Assembly (NCBI RefSeq): GCF_003952345.1
Contig: NZ_CP034433.1
Span: 1,922,001-1,986,000, forward strand
DNA length: 64,000 nt
Direction: 5' to 3'
Source of the DNA: Iodobacter ciconiae
GTDB lineage: Bacteria > Pseudomonadota > Gammaproteobacteria > Burkholderiales > Chitinibacteraceae
The first letter of the stretch is position 1, and each line of letters starts with the position of its first letter. The notes below the pieces were generated by a model, which saw nothing but the letters and a program-made list of their open reading frames with translations, was not told the origin of the DNA and did no database searches. Below are positions 45,200-55,195 of the stretch, piece after piece. The position numbers and the translations under genes are program-made.

Positions 45200-46474
45200 A
45201 TGAAAATAACACTAGGTTTATTGTTTACGATGATGAGCACACTCTTATTATCTGGATGTGGTGGTGAAAGCACTGGTTTGCCTTCTCAGCCAAACACCTG
45301 CGAGAGAGTAGTATCAATCCAAGTTGCTCCACAAAAACACCTGTCTCAAGGTGTCAGCATAGATCAGTTACCGATAGGGGTTGACGCTCAATATGAAGCA
45401 ACGCTGATCTACTGCGATGGAACGACGCGAGTGACCACTGAAGATGTCACCTGGGCCGTATCTAATGAACATGCAGCTATCTCGGCCAGTGGTTTGGCAT
45501 CTACAGTAAGCGCTGGCAGCGTAGAGATCACCGCAACTTTAGACCAGCTGATCAGCAAACGTACCCTGCAAATTTCAGGTGTCACTCTGACGAGGCTAAC
45601 CGTCTCACCACCAAATACTGCTATTCCCAAGGGCATGGCCCAGCACTATAGCGCACAGGGCAACTACAGCGACGGCACTACCCTGGATGTGACTACCCTG
45701 GTTACGTGGAGCAGCAGTGAGCCCGCCGTCACAGGCATCAATGCCAGTGGTCTGGCAACAGGTTTAACCGTAGGACATACCACGGTGACGGCCACTCTGG
45801 ATGGTCAAAGTGCCAGTACAAGCCTGACAGTGACCAATGCAACCCTGACAGAACTAACGATTACGCCACCAAATGCCACTATCCCCAAGGGCATGACCCA
45901 GCACTATAACGCACAGGGCAACTACAGCGATGGCACTGCCCTGGATGTAACTGCCCTGGCTACGTGGAGTAGCAGTACCCCCGTCGTCACTGCCATCAAT
46001 GCCAGTGGTCTGGCAGCAGGCCTAAGCGAAGGAAATGCCACGGTGACGGCCACCCTGGATGGCCAAAACACCAGCGCAAACCTGACCGTGACAAGTGCAA
46101 CTCTGGTGGGGCTAACAGTCACTCCGGCAGATACCACCATTCCCAAGGGCATACCCCAGCACTACAGCGCGCAAGGCAACTACAGCGACGGTACTACCCT
46201 GGATGTAACCACCCTGGTTGCGTGGAGCAGCAGTGCGCCCACCGTCACCAGCATCAATACCAGCGGTCTGGCGACAGCTATAAACGAAGGAAATGCCACG
46301 GTGACGGCCGCCCTGGATGGCCAAAGTATCAGCGCAAACCTAACCGTAACGAGTGCAATCCTGACAGGGCTGACAATCACACCGCTAAATGCCACCATTC
46401 CCAAAGGCACAACCCAGGGCTATAAGGTACAAGGCAGCTACAGCGATGGTGCAGCGCTGGATGTAACCCCCTAG
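45200..46474 (+). CDS. Lipoprotein with tandem bacterial Ig-like (Big_2) repeats, 5' half of a frameshifted gene
   Basis: 424 codons. A lipoprotein signal ends in LLLSGC with lipobox Cys20. A first, divergent Ig-like domain (about 38-126) is followed by near-identical tandem repeats of about 86 residues (258 bp), each reading LTxxPxNTxIPKGxxQHYxAQGNYSDGTxLDVTxLxxWSSSxPxV..INASGLA.G...GxxTVTATLDGQ. Such domains form rod-like stalks in surface adhesins. The frame ends at TAG 46472 inside the fourth near-identical repeat, directly after a run of five C (46467-46471). Restoring one base continues the repeat and leads into the next ORF, so this and the following entry were one gene. Confidence 0.85.
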   Translation: MKITLGLLFTMMSTLLLSGCGGESTGLPSQPNTCERVVSIQVAPQKHLSQGVSIDQLPIGVDAQYEATLIYCDGTTRVTTEDVTWAVSNEHAAISASGLASTVSAGSVEITATLDQLISKRTLQISGVTLTRLTVSPPNTAIPKGMAQHYSAQGNYSDGTTLDVTTLVTWSSSEPAVTGINASGLATGLTVGHTTVTATLDGQSASTSLTVTNATLTELTITPPNATIPKGMTQHYNAQGNYSDGTALDVTALATWSSSTPVVTAINASGLAAGLSEGNATVTATLDGQNTSANLTVTSATLVGLTVTPADTTIPKGIPQHYSAQGNYSDGTTLDVTTLVAWSSSAPTVTSINTSGLATAINEGNATVTAALDGQSISANLTVTSAILTGLTITPLNATIPKGTTQGYKVQGSYSDGAALDVTP

Positions 46475-46551
46475 TTGCGTGGAGCAGCAATGAGCCCGCC
46501 AGCATTAATGCCAGTGGCCTGGCAACAGGGATAAGCAAAGGAAATGCCTCT

Positions 46552-47874
46552 GTGACCGCCACCCTGGATGGCCAAAGTGCCAGTGCAAACCTAACCGTGA
46601 CAAATCAAGGCACTGCAATCACCTGGGGCAGTGTGCTCCAGGGTGGAGATAGCAATGCAGTGCAACCACTATTAACCAATGTGCGGACGATATTCAGTAC
46701 ATCAACTGCTTTTGCGGCATTAAAGCTAGATGGCACAGTAGTGAGCTGGGGAGCAGAATCTTCGGGCGGTAATAGCAATGCAGAGCAGCCACTGTTAACC
46801 AATGTACGGACAATCTTCAGTACGATGGATGCTTTTGCGGCATTAAAGCTAGATGGTACCGTGGTGACCTGGGGCACCGCCTCCCAAGGTGGCGACAGCA
46901 ATGCAGTGCAACCACTATTAACTAATGTGCAGTCTATTTTCAGTACCTCAACTGCTTTTGCGGCATTAAAACAAGATGGCACCGTGGTGACCTGGGGCAC
47001 CGCTTCCCAAGGCGGTGATAGTAGTGCGGTACAGCCACTATTGGTTAATGTGCAGTCTATCTTCAGTACCTCTACTGCTTTTGCGGCACTAAAACAAGAT
47101 GGCACCGTAGTGACCTGGGGCACAGCCTCCCAGGGCGGCGATAGCAGTGCAGTGCAGCCTCTGCTAACCAATGTACGAACAATCTTCAGCAATATGCAGA
47201 CGGTTTTCAGCGCATCAACTTCTTTTGCGGCATTAAAGCAAGATGGCACCGTGGTGACTTGGGGCACCGCTTCCCAAGGCGGCGATAGTAGTGCAGTACA
47301 ACCACTACTGACCAATGTGCAGACTATTAGCAGTAACTCCTGGGCCTTTGCAGCACTGAAGCAAGACGGCACCGTGGTGACCTGGGGCACTGCACTGCAA
47401 GGTGGCAATAGCAGTGCCGTACAAACTCAATTGACCAATGTGCGGGCTATTTTCAACAATCGCTATACTTTTGCGGCGCTAAAGTCCGATGGTACCGTAG
47501 TTACATGGGGAAGAGCCCCAAGTGGAGATCCTGCTGGTGGTAATAGTAGTGCAGTACAAGCACAGTTAACCAGTGTGCAGACTATTTCCAGCAGCAACCT
47601 CGCCTTTGCAGCACTGAAGCAGGACGGCACAGTGGTGACCTGGGGCACTGCATCCCAAGGCGGCGATACCACTGCGGTGCAGGCACGGCTGACTAATGTG
47701 CGGGCAATCTTCAGTACATCCGCTGCTTTTGCAGCATTAAAACAAGATGGCACAGTAGTTACCTGGGGTTCTGTATCCCTAGGCGGTGATGGCAGTGCAG
47801 TGCAGGCACAGCTGACTAATGTGCAAACCATTTTTAGTGGCAACGGCGCCTTTGCGGCACTGATTGGTCCTTGA
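46552..47874 (+). CDS. RCC1-like repeat region, 3' half of the frameshifted surface lipoprotein gene
   Basis: 440 codons from an internal ATG. It opens with the end of an Ig-like repeat (TATLDGQSASANLTVTNQG) in the frame lost by the upstream ORF, then has about ten repeats of roughly 42 residues (126 bp): FAALKxDGTVVTWGTASQGGDSSAVQPLLTNVQTIFS with small changes. The GTVVTWG core and spacing resemble RCC1-type beta-propeller repeats found in large secreted bacterial proteins. The end AFAALIGP closes the last blade. No ribosome site is seen for the internal ATG; it is likely an untranslated remnant unless the frameshift is corrected. Confidence 0.8.
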   Translation: MTATLDGQSASANLTVTNQGTAITWGSVLQGGDSNAVQPLLTNVRTIFSTSTAFAALKLDGTVVSWGAESSGGNSNAEQPLLTNVRTIFSTMDAFAALKLDGTVVTWGTASQGGDSNAVQPLLTNVQSIFSTSTAFAALKQDGTVVTWGTASQGGDSSAVQPLLVNVQSIFSTSTAFAALKQDGTVVTWGTASQGGDSSAVQPLLTNVRTIFSNMQTVFSASTSFAALKQDGTVVTWGTASQGGDSSAVQPLLTNVQTISSNSWAFAALKQDGTVVTWGTALQGGNSSAVQTQLTNVRAIFNNRYTFAALKSDGTVVTWGRAPSGDPAGGNSSAVQAQLTSVQTISSSNLAFAALKQDGTVVTWGTASQGGDTTAVQARLTNVRAIFSTSAAFAALKQDGTVVTWGSVSLGGDGSAVQAQLTNVQTIFSGNGAFAALIGP

Positions 47875-48101
47875 TATTGCTCTACCACCCAAATCAATGA
47901 GGCTTTAATGAAATCAATTGAAAATACGGCAATCCAATCTCAATCATTTATTTTAAATCAATACGATAAATAAAGGATTTATGGGTAAATCGGAGGCATT
48001 TAGCTACAACGCGGTAAATAGCTGTGGTGATGGTAAAGGCTTAAGAGTAAAGCCAATCTGATAGTACCCAACACATTGTGCATGTTCAAATTTCGGACAA
48101 G

Positions 48102-48139
48102 AAAAAAGCCCAAATCGAATCAATCGATTGGGCTTTTTT
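48102..48139 (-). terminator. Terminator of the tRNA-Val/tRNA-Asp transcript
   Basis: Stem GCCCAA.TCGA/TCGA.TTGGGC with one bulge, flanked by six A residues on the left and six T on the right, immediately downstream of tRNA-Asp on the minus strand. Confidence 0.85.
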
Positions 48140-48141
48140 AC

Positions 48142-48218
48142 TGGCGGAGCGGACGGGACTCGAACCCGCGACCCCCGGCGTGACAGGCCGGTATTCTAAC
48201 CAACTGAACTACCACTCC
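48142..48218 (-). tRNA. tRNA-Asp (anticodon GTC)
   Basis: A 77-nt cloverleaf: acceptor GGAGTGG pairs with CCGCTCC, discriminator G, encoded CCA. Anticodon GTC is at 48182-48184, and the T arm has GGTTCGAGTCC. The 3' end faces the accessory block. Confidence 0.97.
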
Positions 48219-48249
48219 ACAAAACCGCTATGCCTTTATATAGAAATAA

Positions 48250-48325
48250 TGGTGGGTGATGACGGGGTCGAACCGCCGACATTCTGCGTGTAAGGCAGAC
48301 GCTCTACCAACTGAGCTAATCACCC
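48250..48325 (-). tRNA. tRNA-Val (anticodon TAC)
   Basis: A 76-nt cloverleaf: acceptor GGGTGAT pairs with ATCACCC, discriminator A, encoded CCA, anticodon TAC in CTTACAC, T loop GGTTCGACC. It is 31 bp upstream of tRNA-Asp and probably in the same transcript. Confidence 0.97.
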
Positions 48326-48482
48326 ATTGCCGTCTCACACAAAAAAACCGCGCTTACCTAAGCTAAATAAAATGCAGGCGCTACATCGTTTTGCGCAAAA
48401 GTAAAAACCCATAAAAACCGAGAAATTACCTTAAGGCCACATTACCAAACTAAAAAAGAAATAGTCAGGAAAGTAAGGCTAA

Positions 48483-48755
48483 TTATTGTACTGCATCTTT
48501 CAGAGACTTGCCAGCCCTAAATTTAGGCTGTTTTGCTGCAGCAATCGCAATGGTCTCACCAGTGCGTGGATTGCGACCGCTGCGCTCAGCACGCTCAGAC
48601 ACATAGAAAGAACCAAAGCCGACTAGTGTTACTTCGTCGCCGCCCTTCAATGCGTTAGTTACGGCTTCTACTGTTGCATCCAGAGCTTTACCTGCATCAG
48701 CCTTGGAGAGACCAGCGGATTCTGCGATGGCGTTGATGAGTTCCGATTTATTCAC
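48483..48755 (-). CDS. hupB: DNA-binding protein HU-beta
   Basis: HU is the abundant nucleoid-architectural protein. The 90-residue protein begins [27 protein letters not shown] and has the core [26 protein letters not shown] with the DNA-inserting proline arm (GRNPRTGE, about 60-67), ending [10 protein letters not shown]. It lies 85 bp downstream of lon, the classical lon-hupB order, and is followed by two tRNA genes. Confidence 0.97.
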   Translation of the reverse strand: MNKSELINAIAESAGLSKADAGKALDATVEAVTNALKGGDEVTLVGFGSFYVSERAERSGRNPRTGETIAIAAAKQPKFRAGKSLKDAVQ

Positions 48756-48840
48756 TTACGTCCCCTTACAATTCTGATTGGATTGATACGATTAAACTAT
48801 CGACTACAGCTTTATAGCAAGCCACAAAATCTTGTGTCAA

Positions 48841-51255
48841 CTAATGTTTTGTAAGCTGTCCGGTCACTTCCACCCCAGCTTGCGGCAGAACGGGCTCCAC
48901 ACTCACAACTTCTTCCGGCAAAATCTCCGGCAAACGCTCCAAGGCAAACCCCAACACCTGGTCGATCCACTTAACTGGGTGAATGGTAAGTCCGCGCTTC
49001 ACATTGTCAGGGATCTCGGCAAGATCCTTAACATTGCCCTCAGGAATTAACACCTGCTTGATCCCACCACGGTGAGCCGCAAGCAGTTTCTCCTTTAAAC
49101 CGCCAATTGGCAATACTTCGCCACGCAACGTGATCTCTCCTGTCATTGCAACGTCGCAACGAACCGGAATACCCGACAACACCGATACCATCGCAGTGGC
49201 AATACCAATCCCTGCGGATGGGCCATCTTTGGGTGTTGCCCCTTCGGGAAAATGGATATGCATATCAATTTTCTGATAGAAATCAGGGTCAATCCCCAGC
49301 GCCTTTGCACGACTGCGTACCACCGATAAAGCGGCCTGGATAGACTCCTGCATCACATCGCCAAGCTTTCCGGTTTGAATCATTTTTCCCTTACCCGGGA
49401 ATTTTACCGCTTCAATGGTGAGCAACTCCCCCCCCACTTCAGTCCATGCAAGGCCAGTAACCTGGCCAACCTGGTTAGTTTGCTCGGCCATACCGTAGTC
49501 AAAACGATGCACACCCAGGTACTTTTCCAAATTTTTCGGGGTAACAGTAATCTTTTTGTCGCTTGGTTTCATCAAAAGACTTTTCACCACCTTACGGCAG
49601 ATCCGGGCAATTTCCCGATCCAAGCTACGCACGCCGGCCTCACGCGTGTAGTAACGCACCACATCACGCACAGCGGTATCTGAAATCACCAACTCGCCTT
49701 CTTGTACACCATTAGCTTTAATTTGTTTTGGCACTAAGTACTTAAGGGCAATATTTACTTTTTCATCTTCGGTATAGCCCGACAAACGGATAACTTCCAT
49801 CCGATCCAGTAAGGCAGGAGGAATGTTTAGTGAATTTGCAGTGGCAACAAACATTACATCTGACAAATCAAAATCAACTTCCAGATAATGATCACTAAAT
49901 GCATGGTTCTGTTCTGGATCCAACACTTCCAGCAAGGCAGAAGAAGGATCACCACGGAAATCCGCACCCATCTTATCGACTTCGTCGAGTAAAAATAGCG
50001 GGTTTTTCACGCCAATTTTAGTCATCGATTGTAAAATTTTGCCCGGCATCGAACCGATATAAGTACGACGATGTCCGCGAATCTCGGATTCATCACGCAC
50101 ACCACCTAAAGCCATGCGCACAAACTTGCGGTTAGTTGCGCGTGCAATCGATTCCCCCAGGGAGGTCTTACCCACCCCAGGAGGCCCTACAAGGCACAAA
50201 ATCGGCGCTTTAAGCTTTTCAACACGGCTTTGTACCGCCAGGTACTCGACAATGCGCTCTTTCACCTTTTCAAGGCCATAGTGATCGGTATCAAGCACCA
50301 ATTCTGCAGCGGGCAATTCCTTGCTGATTTTGGTTTTCTTTTTCCACGGCAAATCAAGCAGTGTATCGATGTAATTACGCACCACAGTCGCTTCTGCTGA
50401 CATGGGTGACATCATGCGTAATTTTTTAAGCTCGGATTCAGCTTTATCCTTTGCTTCTTTACTCATACCGGCGTTTTTGATTTTTTTATCAAGCTCGTCG
50501 ATATCAGCATTTTCGTCTAATTCACCCAGCTCTTTCTGAATAGCTTTAACCTGCTCATTCAGATAGTACTCACGCTGGCTTTTTTCCATCTGGCGCTTCA
50601 CGCGGCCACGAATGCGTTTTTCTACCTGCAAGATATCCAGCTCGGATTCAAGCTGTTTTAACAACTGCTCCATGCGGCGACGCAGATCGAACATCTCCAG
50701 AATAGATTGCTTTTGCTCCAGCTTCAAAGGCAGATGTGCGGCAATGGTATCAGCGAGACGATGCGCATCTTCAATGCCAGCCAGAGAGGTAAGAATTTCT
50801 GGCGGAATTTTTTTATTGAGCTTAACAAACTGATCAAACTGGGTCAGTAAAGCACGGCGCATTGCCTCTACTTCGTGCCCCTGCTCAGCACTGGCATCAA
50901 CCGGATGAGCGATAGCACTATAAAAGCCCGCCTCTTCATCAATATCAGTTACCTCGGCACGCTGTCCACCCTCTACCAGCACTTTTACCGTGCCATCGGG
51001 CAATTTCAGCATCTGCAAGATACTGGCAATCGTTCCTACAGGATAAATATCGGCCAAGCCAGGCTCATCTTTCTGGGCGTTTTTTTGCGCAACCAGCAGA
51101 ATATGGCGGCCATCTTCCATCGCGGCTTCAAGCGCGCGAATCGACTTTGGGCGACCCACAAATAGCGGGATAACCATATGCGGAAACACCACCACATCTC
51201 GTAGTGGTAGCAGCGGCAAATGGACATCGTCAGCAAACGCAACAGTTTGGGACAT
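48841..51255 (-). CDS. lon: ATP-dependent protease Lon (La)
   Basis: I placed the start at the ATG at 51255 ([10 protein letters not shown]), nine bases after GAGGA, giving 804 residues; two TTG codons precede it in frame. The N-terminal substrate domain ([26 protein letters not shown]) is followed by a coiled region, the AAA+ module with Walker [14 protein letters not shown] (about 354-366) and Walker [11 protein letters not shown], and the peptidase domain with catalytic Ser in [15 protein letters not shown] and the Lys in [17 protein letters not shown]. Lon degrades misfolded and regulatory proteins. A CCCCCATGAT sequence in its leader resembles a sigma-32 -10 box, but the -35 is poor. Confidence 0.97.
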   Translation of the reverse strand: MSQTVAFADDVHLPLLPLRDVVVFPHMVIPLFVGRPKSIRALEAAMEDGRHILLVAQKNAQKDEPGLADIYPVGTIASILQMLKLPDGTVKVLVEGGQRAEVTDIDEEAGFYSAIAHPVDASAEQGHEVEAMRRALLTQFDQFVKLNKKIPPEILTSLAGIEDAHRLADTIAAHLPLKLEQKQSILEMFDLRRRMEQLLKQLESELDILQVEKRIRGRVKRQMEKSQREYYLNEQVKAIQKELGELDENADIDELDKKIKNAGMSKEAKDKAESELKKLRMMSPMSAEATVVRNYIDTLLDLPWKKKTKISKELPAAELVLDTDHYGLEKVKERIVEYLAVQSRVEKLKAPILCLVGPPGVGKTSLGESIARATNRKFVRMALGGVRDESEIRGHRRTYIGSMPGKILQSMTKIGVKNPLFLLDEVDKMGADFRGDPSSALLEVLDPEQNHAFSDHYLEVDFDLSDVMFVATANSLNIPPALLDRMEVIRLSGYTEDEKVNIALKYLVPKQIKANGVQEGELVISDTAVRDVVRYYTREAGVRSLDREIARICRKVVKSLLMKPSDKKITVTPKNLEKYLGVHRFDYGMAEQTNQVGQVTGLAWTEVGGELLTIEAVKFPGKGKMIQTGKLGDVMQESIQAALSVVRSRAKALGIDPDFYQKIDMHIHFPEGATPKDGPSAGIGIATAMVSVLSGIPVRCDVAMTGEITLRGEVLPIGGLKEKLLAAHRGGIKQVLIPEGNVKDLAEIPDNVKRGLTIHPVKWIDQVLGFALERLPEILPEEVVSVEPVLPQAGVEVTGQLTKH

Positions 51256-51340
51256 CAACAAGGGTCCTCAATAATGAATTTATCCCCCAGATCATGGGGG
51301 TGAGAGCAAGGAAATACAATGCCCTAGAATAAAATCTGAC

Positions 51341-51381
51341 CTGAATATTTCACATAACCCGAAATCACATGAAATATTCAG
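51341..51381 (-). promoter_or_regulatory. Long inverted repeat between clpX and lon
   Basis: Perfect 12-bp arms CTGAATATTTCA (51341-51352) and TGAAATATTCAG (51370-51381) with a 17-bp loop, about 45 bp after the clpX stop. On the minus strand only a loose T-rich tract follows, so it may be a weak terminator, a transcript-stabilising stem or a protein-binding palindrome. Confidence 0.65.
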
Positions 51382-51426
51382 AATCTAAAAACACTCATTC
51401 AGCTTGCACACAAGCATTGTTCCTGC

Positions 51427-52677
51427 TTAAGCTGCAGCCGGATCTGCATACACAATTGTTGGTGCGGTTGAGTTCTTGATCACGGTTTCATCCACCACTA
51501 CACGCTCTACCCCTTTTAATGAAGGCAGCTCGTACATGATATCCAAAAGAGATGATTCAACAATCGAGCGCAAACCCCGCGCACCGATTTTACGCTCCAT
51601 GGCCTTGTGTGCAATCGAAGCCAAGGCCTCTTTACCCACTTCCAGCTCAACCCCTTCCAGCGAGAACAGCTTCTGATATTGCTTGATCAGCGCATTTTTT
51701 GGCTCGGTCAGAATAGAAACCAGCGCGGCTTCATCCAACTCTTCCAGCGTAGCTGTCACCGGTAAACGGCCAACAAACTCGGGAATCAGCCCGAAGCGGA
51801 TCAAATCATCCGGCTCAACCGTGTGTAGCATTTTACCAACACTAGTGTTTTCGTCTTTGCTCATAACTTCAGCACCAAAACCAATGCCACTTTTTACAGA
51901 GCGATTACGAATAATCTTATCCAGGCCTTCAAATGCACCACCACAGATAAACAGAATATTAGTGGTGTCAACTTGCGGCATATCTTGGTTTGGGTGCTTG
52001 CGCCCCCCCTGAGGCGGAACCGAGGCAACAGTGCCCTCAACCAGCTTCAAGAGTGCCTGCTGTACACCTTCACCGGACACGTCACGGGTAATCGAAGGGT
52101 TTTCGGATTTGCGGGCAATTTTATCTATCTCATCGATATAGATAATACCGCGCTGTGCTTTTTCTACATCGTAATCACACTGGGCCAATAGTTTAGCAAT
52201 AATGTGCTCGACGTCTTCACCCACATAACCCGCTTCGGTTAACGTTGTAGCATCTGCAATGACAAATGGCACGTCCAGAAGCTTGGCCATGGTCTGCGCA
52301 AGTAAGGTCTTGCCCGAGCCAGTTGGCCCAATCAGAAGAATATTGGACTTGGCTAATTCCACATCATTATCACTCGCCTTATTGCTGGTCAGACGCTTGT
52401 AATGATTGTAAACCGCAACTGCCAAAATCTTTTTAGCACGCTCTTGCCCGATAACATAAGAATCGAGCGTGGTCCGAATTTCCATCGGCGTAGGCACACG
52501 CTTACCATCTGTAACCTGTTCAGCCTCGCCAATCACAGCCGCTGCTTCGTCTTTCAGTACATCACGACAAAGCTCAATGCATTCATTGCAGATAAAAACT
52601 TGCGGGCCGGCAATCAGCTTAACCACTTCGTGCTGGCTTTTACCGCAAAAAGAACAATAAAGGAGTTTTTCTGACAT
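51427..52677 (-). CDS. clpX: ClpXP protease ATP-binding subunit ClpX
   Basis: The 416-residue AAA+ unfoldase of ClpXP. The N-terminal zinc-binding domain has CSFC at residues 8-11 and CNEC at about 30-33. Walker A is [15 protein letters not shown] (about 115-129), Walker [12 protein letters not shown]; the GYVGED pore loop and the [24 protein letters not shown] block are present. It is separated from clpP by 127 bp containing a strong terminator, so it probably has its own promoter as well. Confidence 0.97.
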   Translation of the reverse strand: MSEKLLYCSFCGKSQHEVVKLIAGPQVFICNECIELCRDVLKDEAAAVIGEAEQVTDGKRVPTPMEIRTTLDSYVIGQERAKKILAVAVYNHYKRLTSNKASDNDVELAKSNILLIGPTGSGKTLLAQTMAKLLDVPFVIADATTLTEAGYVGEDVEHIIAKLLAQCDYDVEKAQRGIIYIDEIDKIARKSENPSITRDVSGEGVQQALLKLVEGTVASVPPQGGRKHPNQDMPQVDTTNILFICGGAFEGLDKIIRNRSVKSGIGFGAEVMSKDENTSVGKMLHTVEPDDLIRFGLIPEFVGRLPVTATLEELDEAALVSILTEPKNALIKQYQKLFSLEGVELEVGKEALASIAHKAMERKIGARGLRSIVESSLLDIMYELPSLKGVERVVVDETVIKNSTAPTIVYADPAAA

Positions 52678-52756
52678 CGCTTAACCTACACCCCAAAAAA
52701 ACGGGCCATTGCAGCCTGTCTTATTTAAATCCACCAAGCCGACAGGCCACTAGAAT

Positions 52757-52781
52757 AAAAAACCGCCAGGCACGCTGGCGG
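52757..52781 (-). terminator. Terminator between clpP and clpX
   Basis: Perfect 7-bp GC-rich stem CCGCCAG/CTGGCGG with a 5-bp loop, followed on the minus strand by six T residues, 24 bp after the clpP stop. Confidence 0.88.
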
Positions 52782-52804
52782 CATTGTCACGCTTGGACGC
52801 AGCC

Positions 52805-53437
52805 TTATTTGGCTGCTGCCGTGCTACGAGATTGCAATACATCATCGATCAGACCGTAATCCTTCGATTCTGCAGCACTCATAAAATTATCTCTGTCTGT
52901 ATCACGCTCAACGGCTTCGATACTTTGACCCGTGTGTTTCGCAAGCATTTCGTTTAAGGAGCGCTTGGTTTTAATGAGTTCACGCGCATGGATTTCAACA
53001 TCGGATGCCTGACCGGACAAGCCGCCAATCAAAGGCTGATGAATCATAATCCGTGAATTAGGCAAAGCATAACGCTTGCCCCTGGCACCACTGGAAAGCA
53101 AAAATGCACCCATGCTGGCAGCCATCCCTACGCACATCGTTGACACATCCGGCTTGATAAAATTCATAGTGTCGTAGATAGCCAGACCTGCAGTGACCGA
53201 GCCACCCGGGGAGTTGATATACAGATGAATATCTTTATCTGGATTCTCGGATTCCAAAAACAGCATCTGCGCAATAATCAGATTTGCGCTTTGATCGTTT
53301 ACCGGGCCAACCAAGAAAATAACACGCTCTTTTAAGAGGCGCGAGTAGATATCATAAGAACGCTCGCCACGACCACTTTGCTCAACGACCATTGGGATAT
53401 ACCCAAGGTTTTGCGGATCAAACTCTTGTCTCGACAT
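52805..53437 (-). CDS. clpP: ATP-dependent Clp protease proteolytic subunit
   Basis: The 210-residue serine peptidase of ClpXP. Catalytic Ser108 is in [11 protein letters not shown] and His133 in [12 protein letters not shown], with the Asp in [12 protein letters not shown] near residue 180. The N-terminal region [33 protein letters not shown] is typical, and the IGF-loop contacts for ClpX are expected in this family. It follows tig with an 89-bp gap containing a long hairpin. Confidence 0.97.
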   Translation of the reverse strand: MSRQEFDPQNLGYIPMVVEQSGRGERSYDIYSRLLKERVIFLVGPVNDQSANLIIAQMLFLESENPDKDIHLYINSPGGSVTAGLAIYDTMNFIKPDVSTMCVGMAASMGAFLLSSGARGKRYALPNSRIMIHQPLIGGLSGQASDVEIHARELIKTKRSLNEMLAKHTGQSIEAVERDTDRDNFMSAAESKDYGLIDDVLQSRSTAAAK

Positions 53438-53468
53438 CTTTTTCTCTCAGAAATTTATGGTCATTCAA

Positions 53469-53502
53469 ACGATAAGGTGTCACCTTGATGACACCTTATC
53501 GT
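53469..53502 (-). promoter_or_regulatory. 14-bp-stem hairpin between tig and clpP
   Basis: Perfect arms ACGATAAGGTGTCA and TGACACCTTATCGT with a 6-bp loop, 24 bp after the tig stop. No T run follows on the minus strand, so it is not a classical terminator; a processing site, mRNA stabiliser or weak attenuator is more likely. Confidence 0.7.
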
Positions 53503-53526
53503 AGCACCTCTGATAACCGAGAATGA

Positions 53527-54834
53527 TTAGCCCTGCTGGCCCATCAGTTCTTCAAAGGACACGCCTTTTTCAGTTACCTGTGCCTTAGCCAGCACAAACT
53601 CAACCACATTGTCTTCCAATGCCATTGATTCCGGGCCTGCCAAACGCTCACGATCTTCAAAATACCAGGCGACGACTTCGCTTGGATCTTCGTAATTCTG
53701 CGCCAAATCTTCAATAACCGCTTTTACCTGTTCTGCTTTCGCTTCCAAACCACTGCCTTTCACCAGCTCAGCCAAAGCTAAACCCAGGTGAACACGGCGC
53801 TGAGCTTGCGCTTCGAACATTTCTGGCGAGAACGGCACATACTTTGGGTCGATACCGCGTGCTTTCAAGTCTGCCAGTGCACCTTCAGCCAGACGACCGA
53901 TTTCCAACTGCACTAAAGCCTTAGGCAGATCAAGCGGCGCTGCAGCAATCAACGCAGTCATGACGTTTTCTTTGGCACGGGCTTTCAGACGGAAACGCAC
54001 TTCGCGCTCCAGATTGCCACGCACTTCAGCGCGCATTTTCTCTACATCGCCATCAACAATGCCAAGGCTTTTTGCAAACTCTGCATCCACTTCCGGCAAG
54101 ATTGCAGCAGCTACGTTCTTAACCGTGATTTCGAATACTGCAGTTTTGCCCGCAACATCAGCGCCGTGATAATCCGCAGGAAAATCAACGCTTACCGATT
54201 TGGTTTCGTCTTCTTTCATGCCGATCACACCAGCTTCAAAGCCTGGCAACATTTGCCCCTTGCCCAGCAGGAAAGCGTGGTTTTCAGCAGTGCCACCATC
54301 GAACAATACGCCGTCGATTGAGCCTTTGAAATCAACAATCACGCGATCGCCATCGGCAGCTGCGCGTTCTACACGCTCAAAACGGGTGCGCTGGCGGCGC
54401 AGAATATCAACTGTTTTATCTACTTCAGCATCTGATAATTCCAGCACCGGCTTTTCAATTTGAGCAGCAGCTAAATCGCCAATCACCACTTCCGGGTACA
54501 CTTCAAAAGTAGCCGAGAACTGAAAATCGCCCGTTTCTTCCGCCGCATCTTTTGGCTCAAAACGTGGGTAACCTGCTACGCGCAGCTTTTGCTCTTGTAC
54601 GGCCTGACCAAAACTTACTTCAACCGTTTCACCCAGTACTTCTTCCTGGATACGGAAGCCGTAGTTTTGTGCAACGATTTTCATCGGCGCTTTGCCCGGA
54701 CGGAAACCAGCAATTTTTGCTGTTTTAGCAACGTGCTTCAAACGCGCGTTAACTTGTTCGGTAATTTCTTCCCGAGGCACGGAAATAGACAGGCGACGCT
54801 CGAGTTGATTCAGGGTTTCTAGTTGTACTTGCAT
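53527..54834 (-). CDS. tig: Trigger factor
   Basis: The ribosome-bound folding chaperone, 435 residues. The N-terminal ribosome-binding domain has AGFRPGKAPMKIVAQNYG (about 43-60), close to the GFRxGKxP signature. The FKBP-type prolyl isomerase domain is at about 155-245 (GDRVIVDFKGSIDGVLFDGGTAENHAFLLGKGQMLPGFEAGVIGM). The C-terminal helical chaperone domain follows. It is the first gene of tig-clpP-clpX-lon-hupB. Confidence 0.97.
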   Translation of the reverse strand: MQVQLETLNQLERRLSISVPREEITEQVNARLKHVAKTAKIAGFRPGKAPMKIVAQNYGFRIQEEVLGETVEVSFGQAVQEQKLRVAGYPRFEPKDAAEETGDFQFSATFEVYPEVVIGDLAAAQIEKPVLELSDAEVDKTVDILRRQRTRFERVERAAADGDRVIVDFKGSIDGVLFDGGTAENHAFLLGKGQMLPGFEAGVIGMKEDETKSVSVDFPADYHGADVAGKTAVFEITVKNVAAAILPEVDAEFAKSLGIVDGDVEKMRAEVRGNLEREVRFRLKARAKENVMTALIAAAPLDLPKALVQLEIGRLAEGALADLKARGIDPKYVPFSPEMFEAQAQRRVHLGLALAELVKGSGLEAKAEQVKAVIEDLAQNYEDPSEVVAWYFEDRERLAGPESMALEDNVVEFVLAKAQVTEKGVSFEELMGQQG

Positions 54835-55195
54835 TTCAAACCATTCCTATGAGGGATCAACGCGCGTACACGCATCTTAATAAATAGGGGATAAAGCCAG
54901 CTCAGCAGCAGCGACGCGGCAAATCAACCGATCTTTGCCTCCCTTGTTTTTCTTCATAACTTTAAGCAGAAAAACCAGATCAGCACGCAGCGCCCACCGC
55001 GATTTACCAGCAAAGTCGGTGAGTTTAGCGCACAACAGCATGCAAATCCAAACAGAATTATTAACCAGACCCCGTACAGCAAAAAACATAGTAGCCGCAA
55101 GGCCTGGGCAGCAAGCCTGAGCCAATAAAAAAGTGAAGATGCACTGCTGTATTTTCAATGTGAACAGATTTTACTAGTCCAGAATTTCCGGACAC

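Noticed and set aside
46605..47408. Long minus-strand frames opposite the RCC1-like and Ig-like repeats
   Set aside because: They only mirror the repeats of the plus-strand gene and have no independent start signals or domains.
48142..48218. Attachment-site duplication of the tRNA-Asp 3' end near the accessory block
   Set aside because: I looked for a repeated copy of the tRNA end between 43.4 and 48.1 kb and saw none, and no integrase gene is present.
54877..55158. A 93-codon minus-strand frame upstream of tig with a hydrophobic start
   Set aside because: No ribosome site, no family resemblance, composition like translated non-coding DNA, and it lies between tRNA-Leu and tig where the tig promoter must be.
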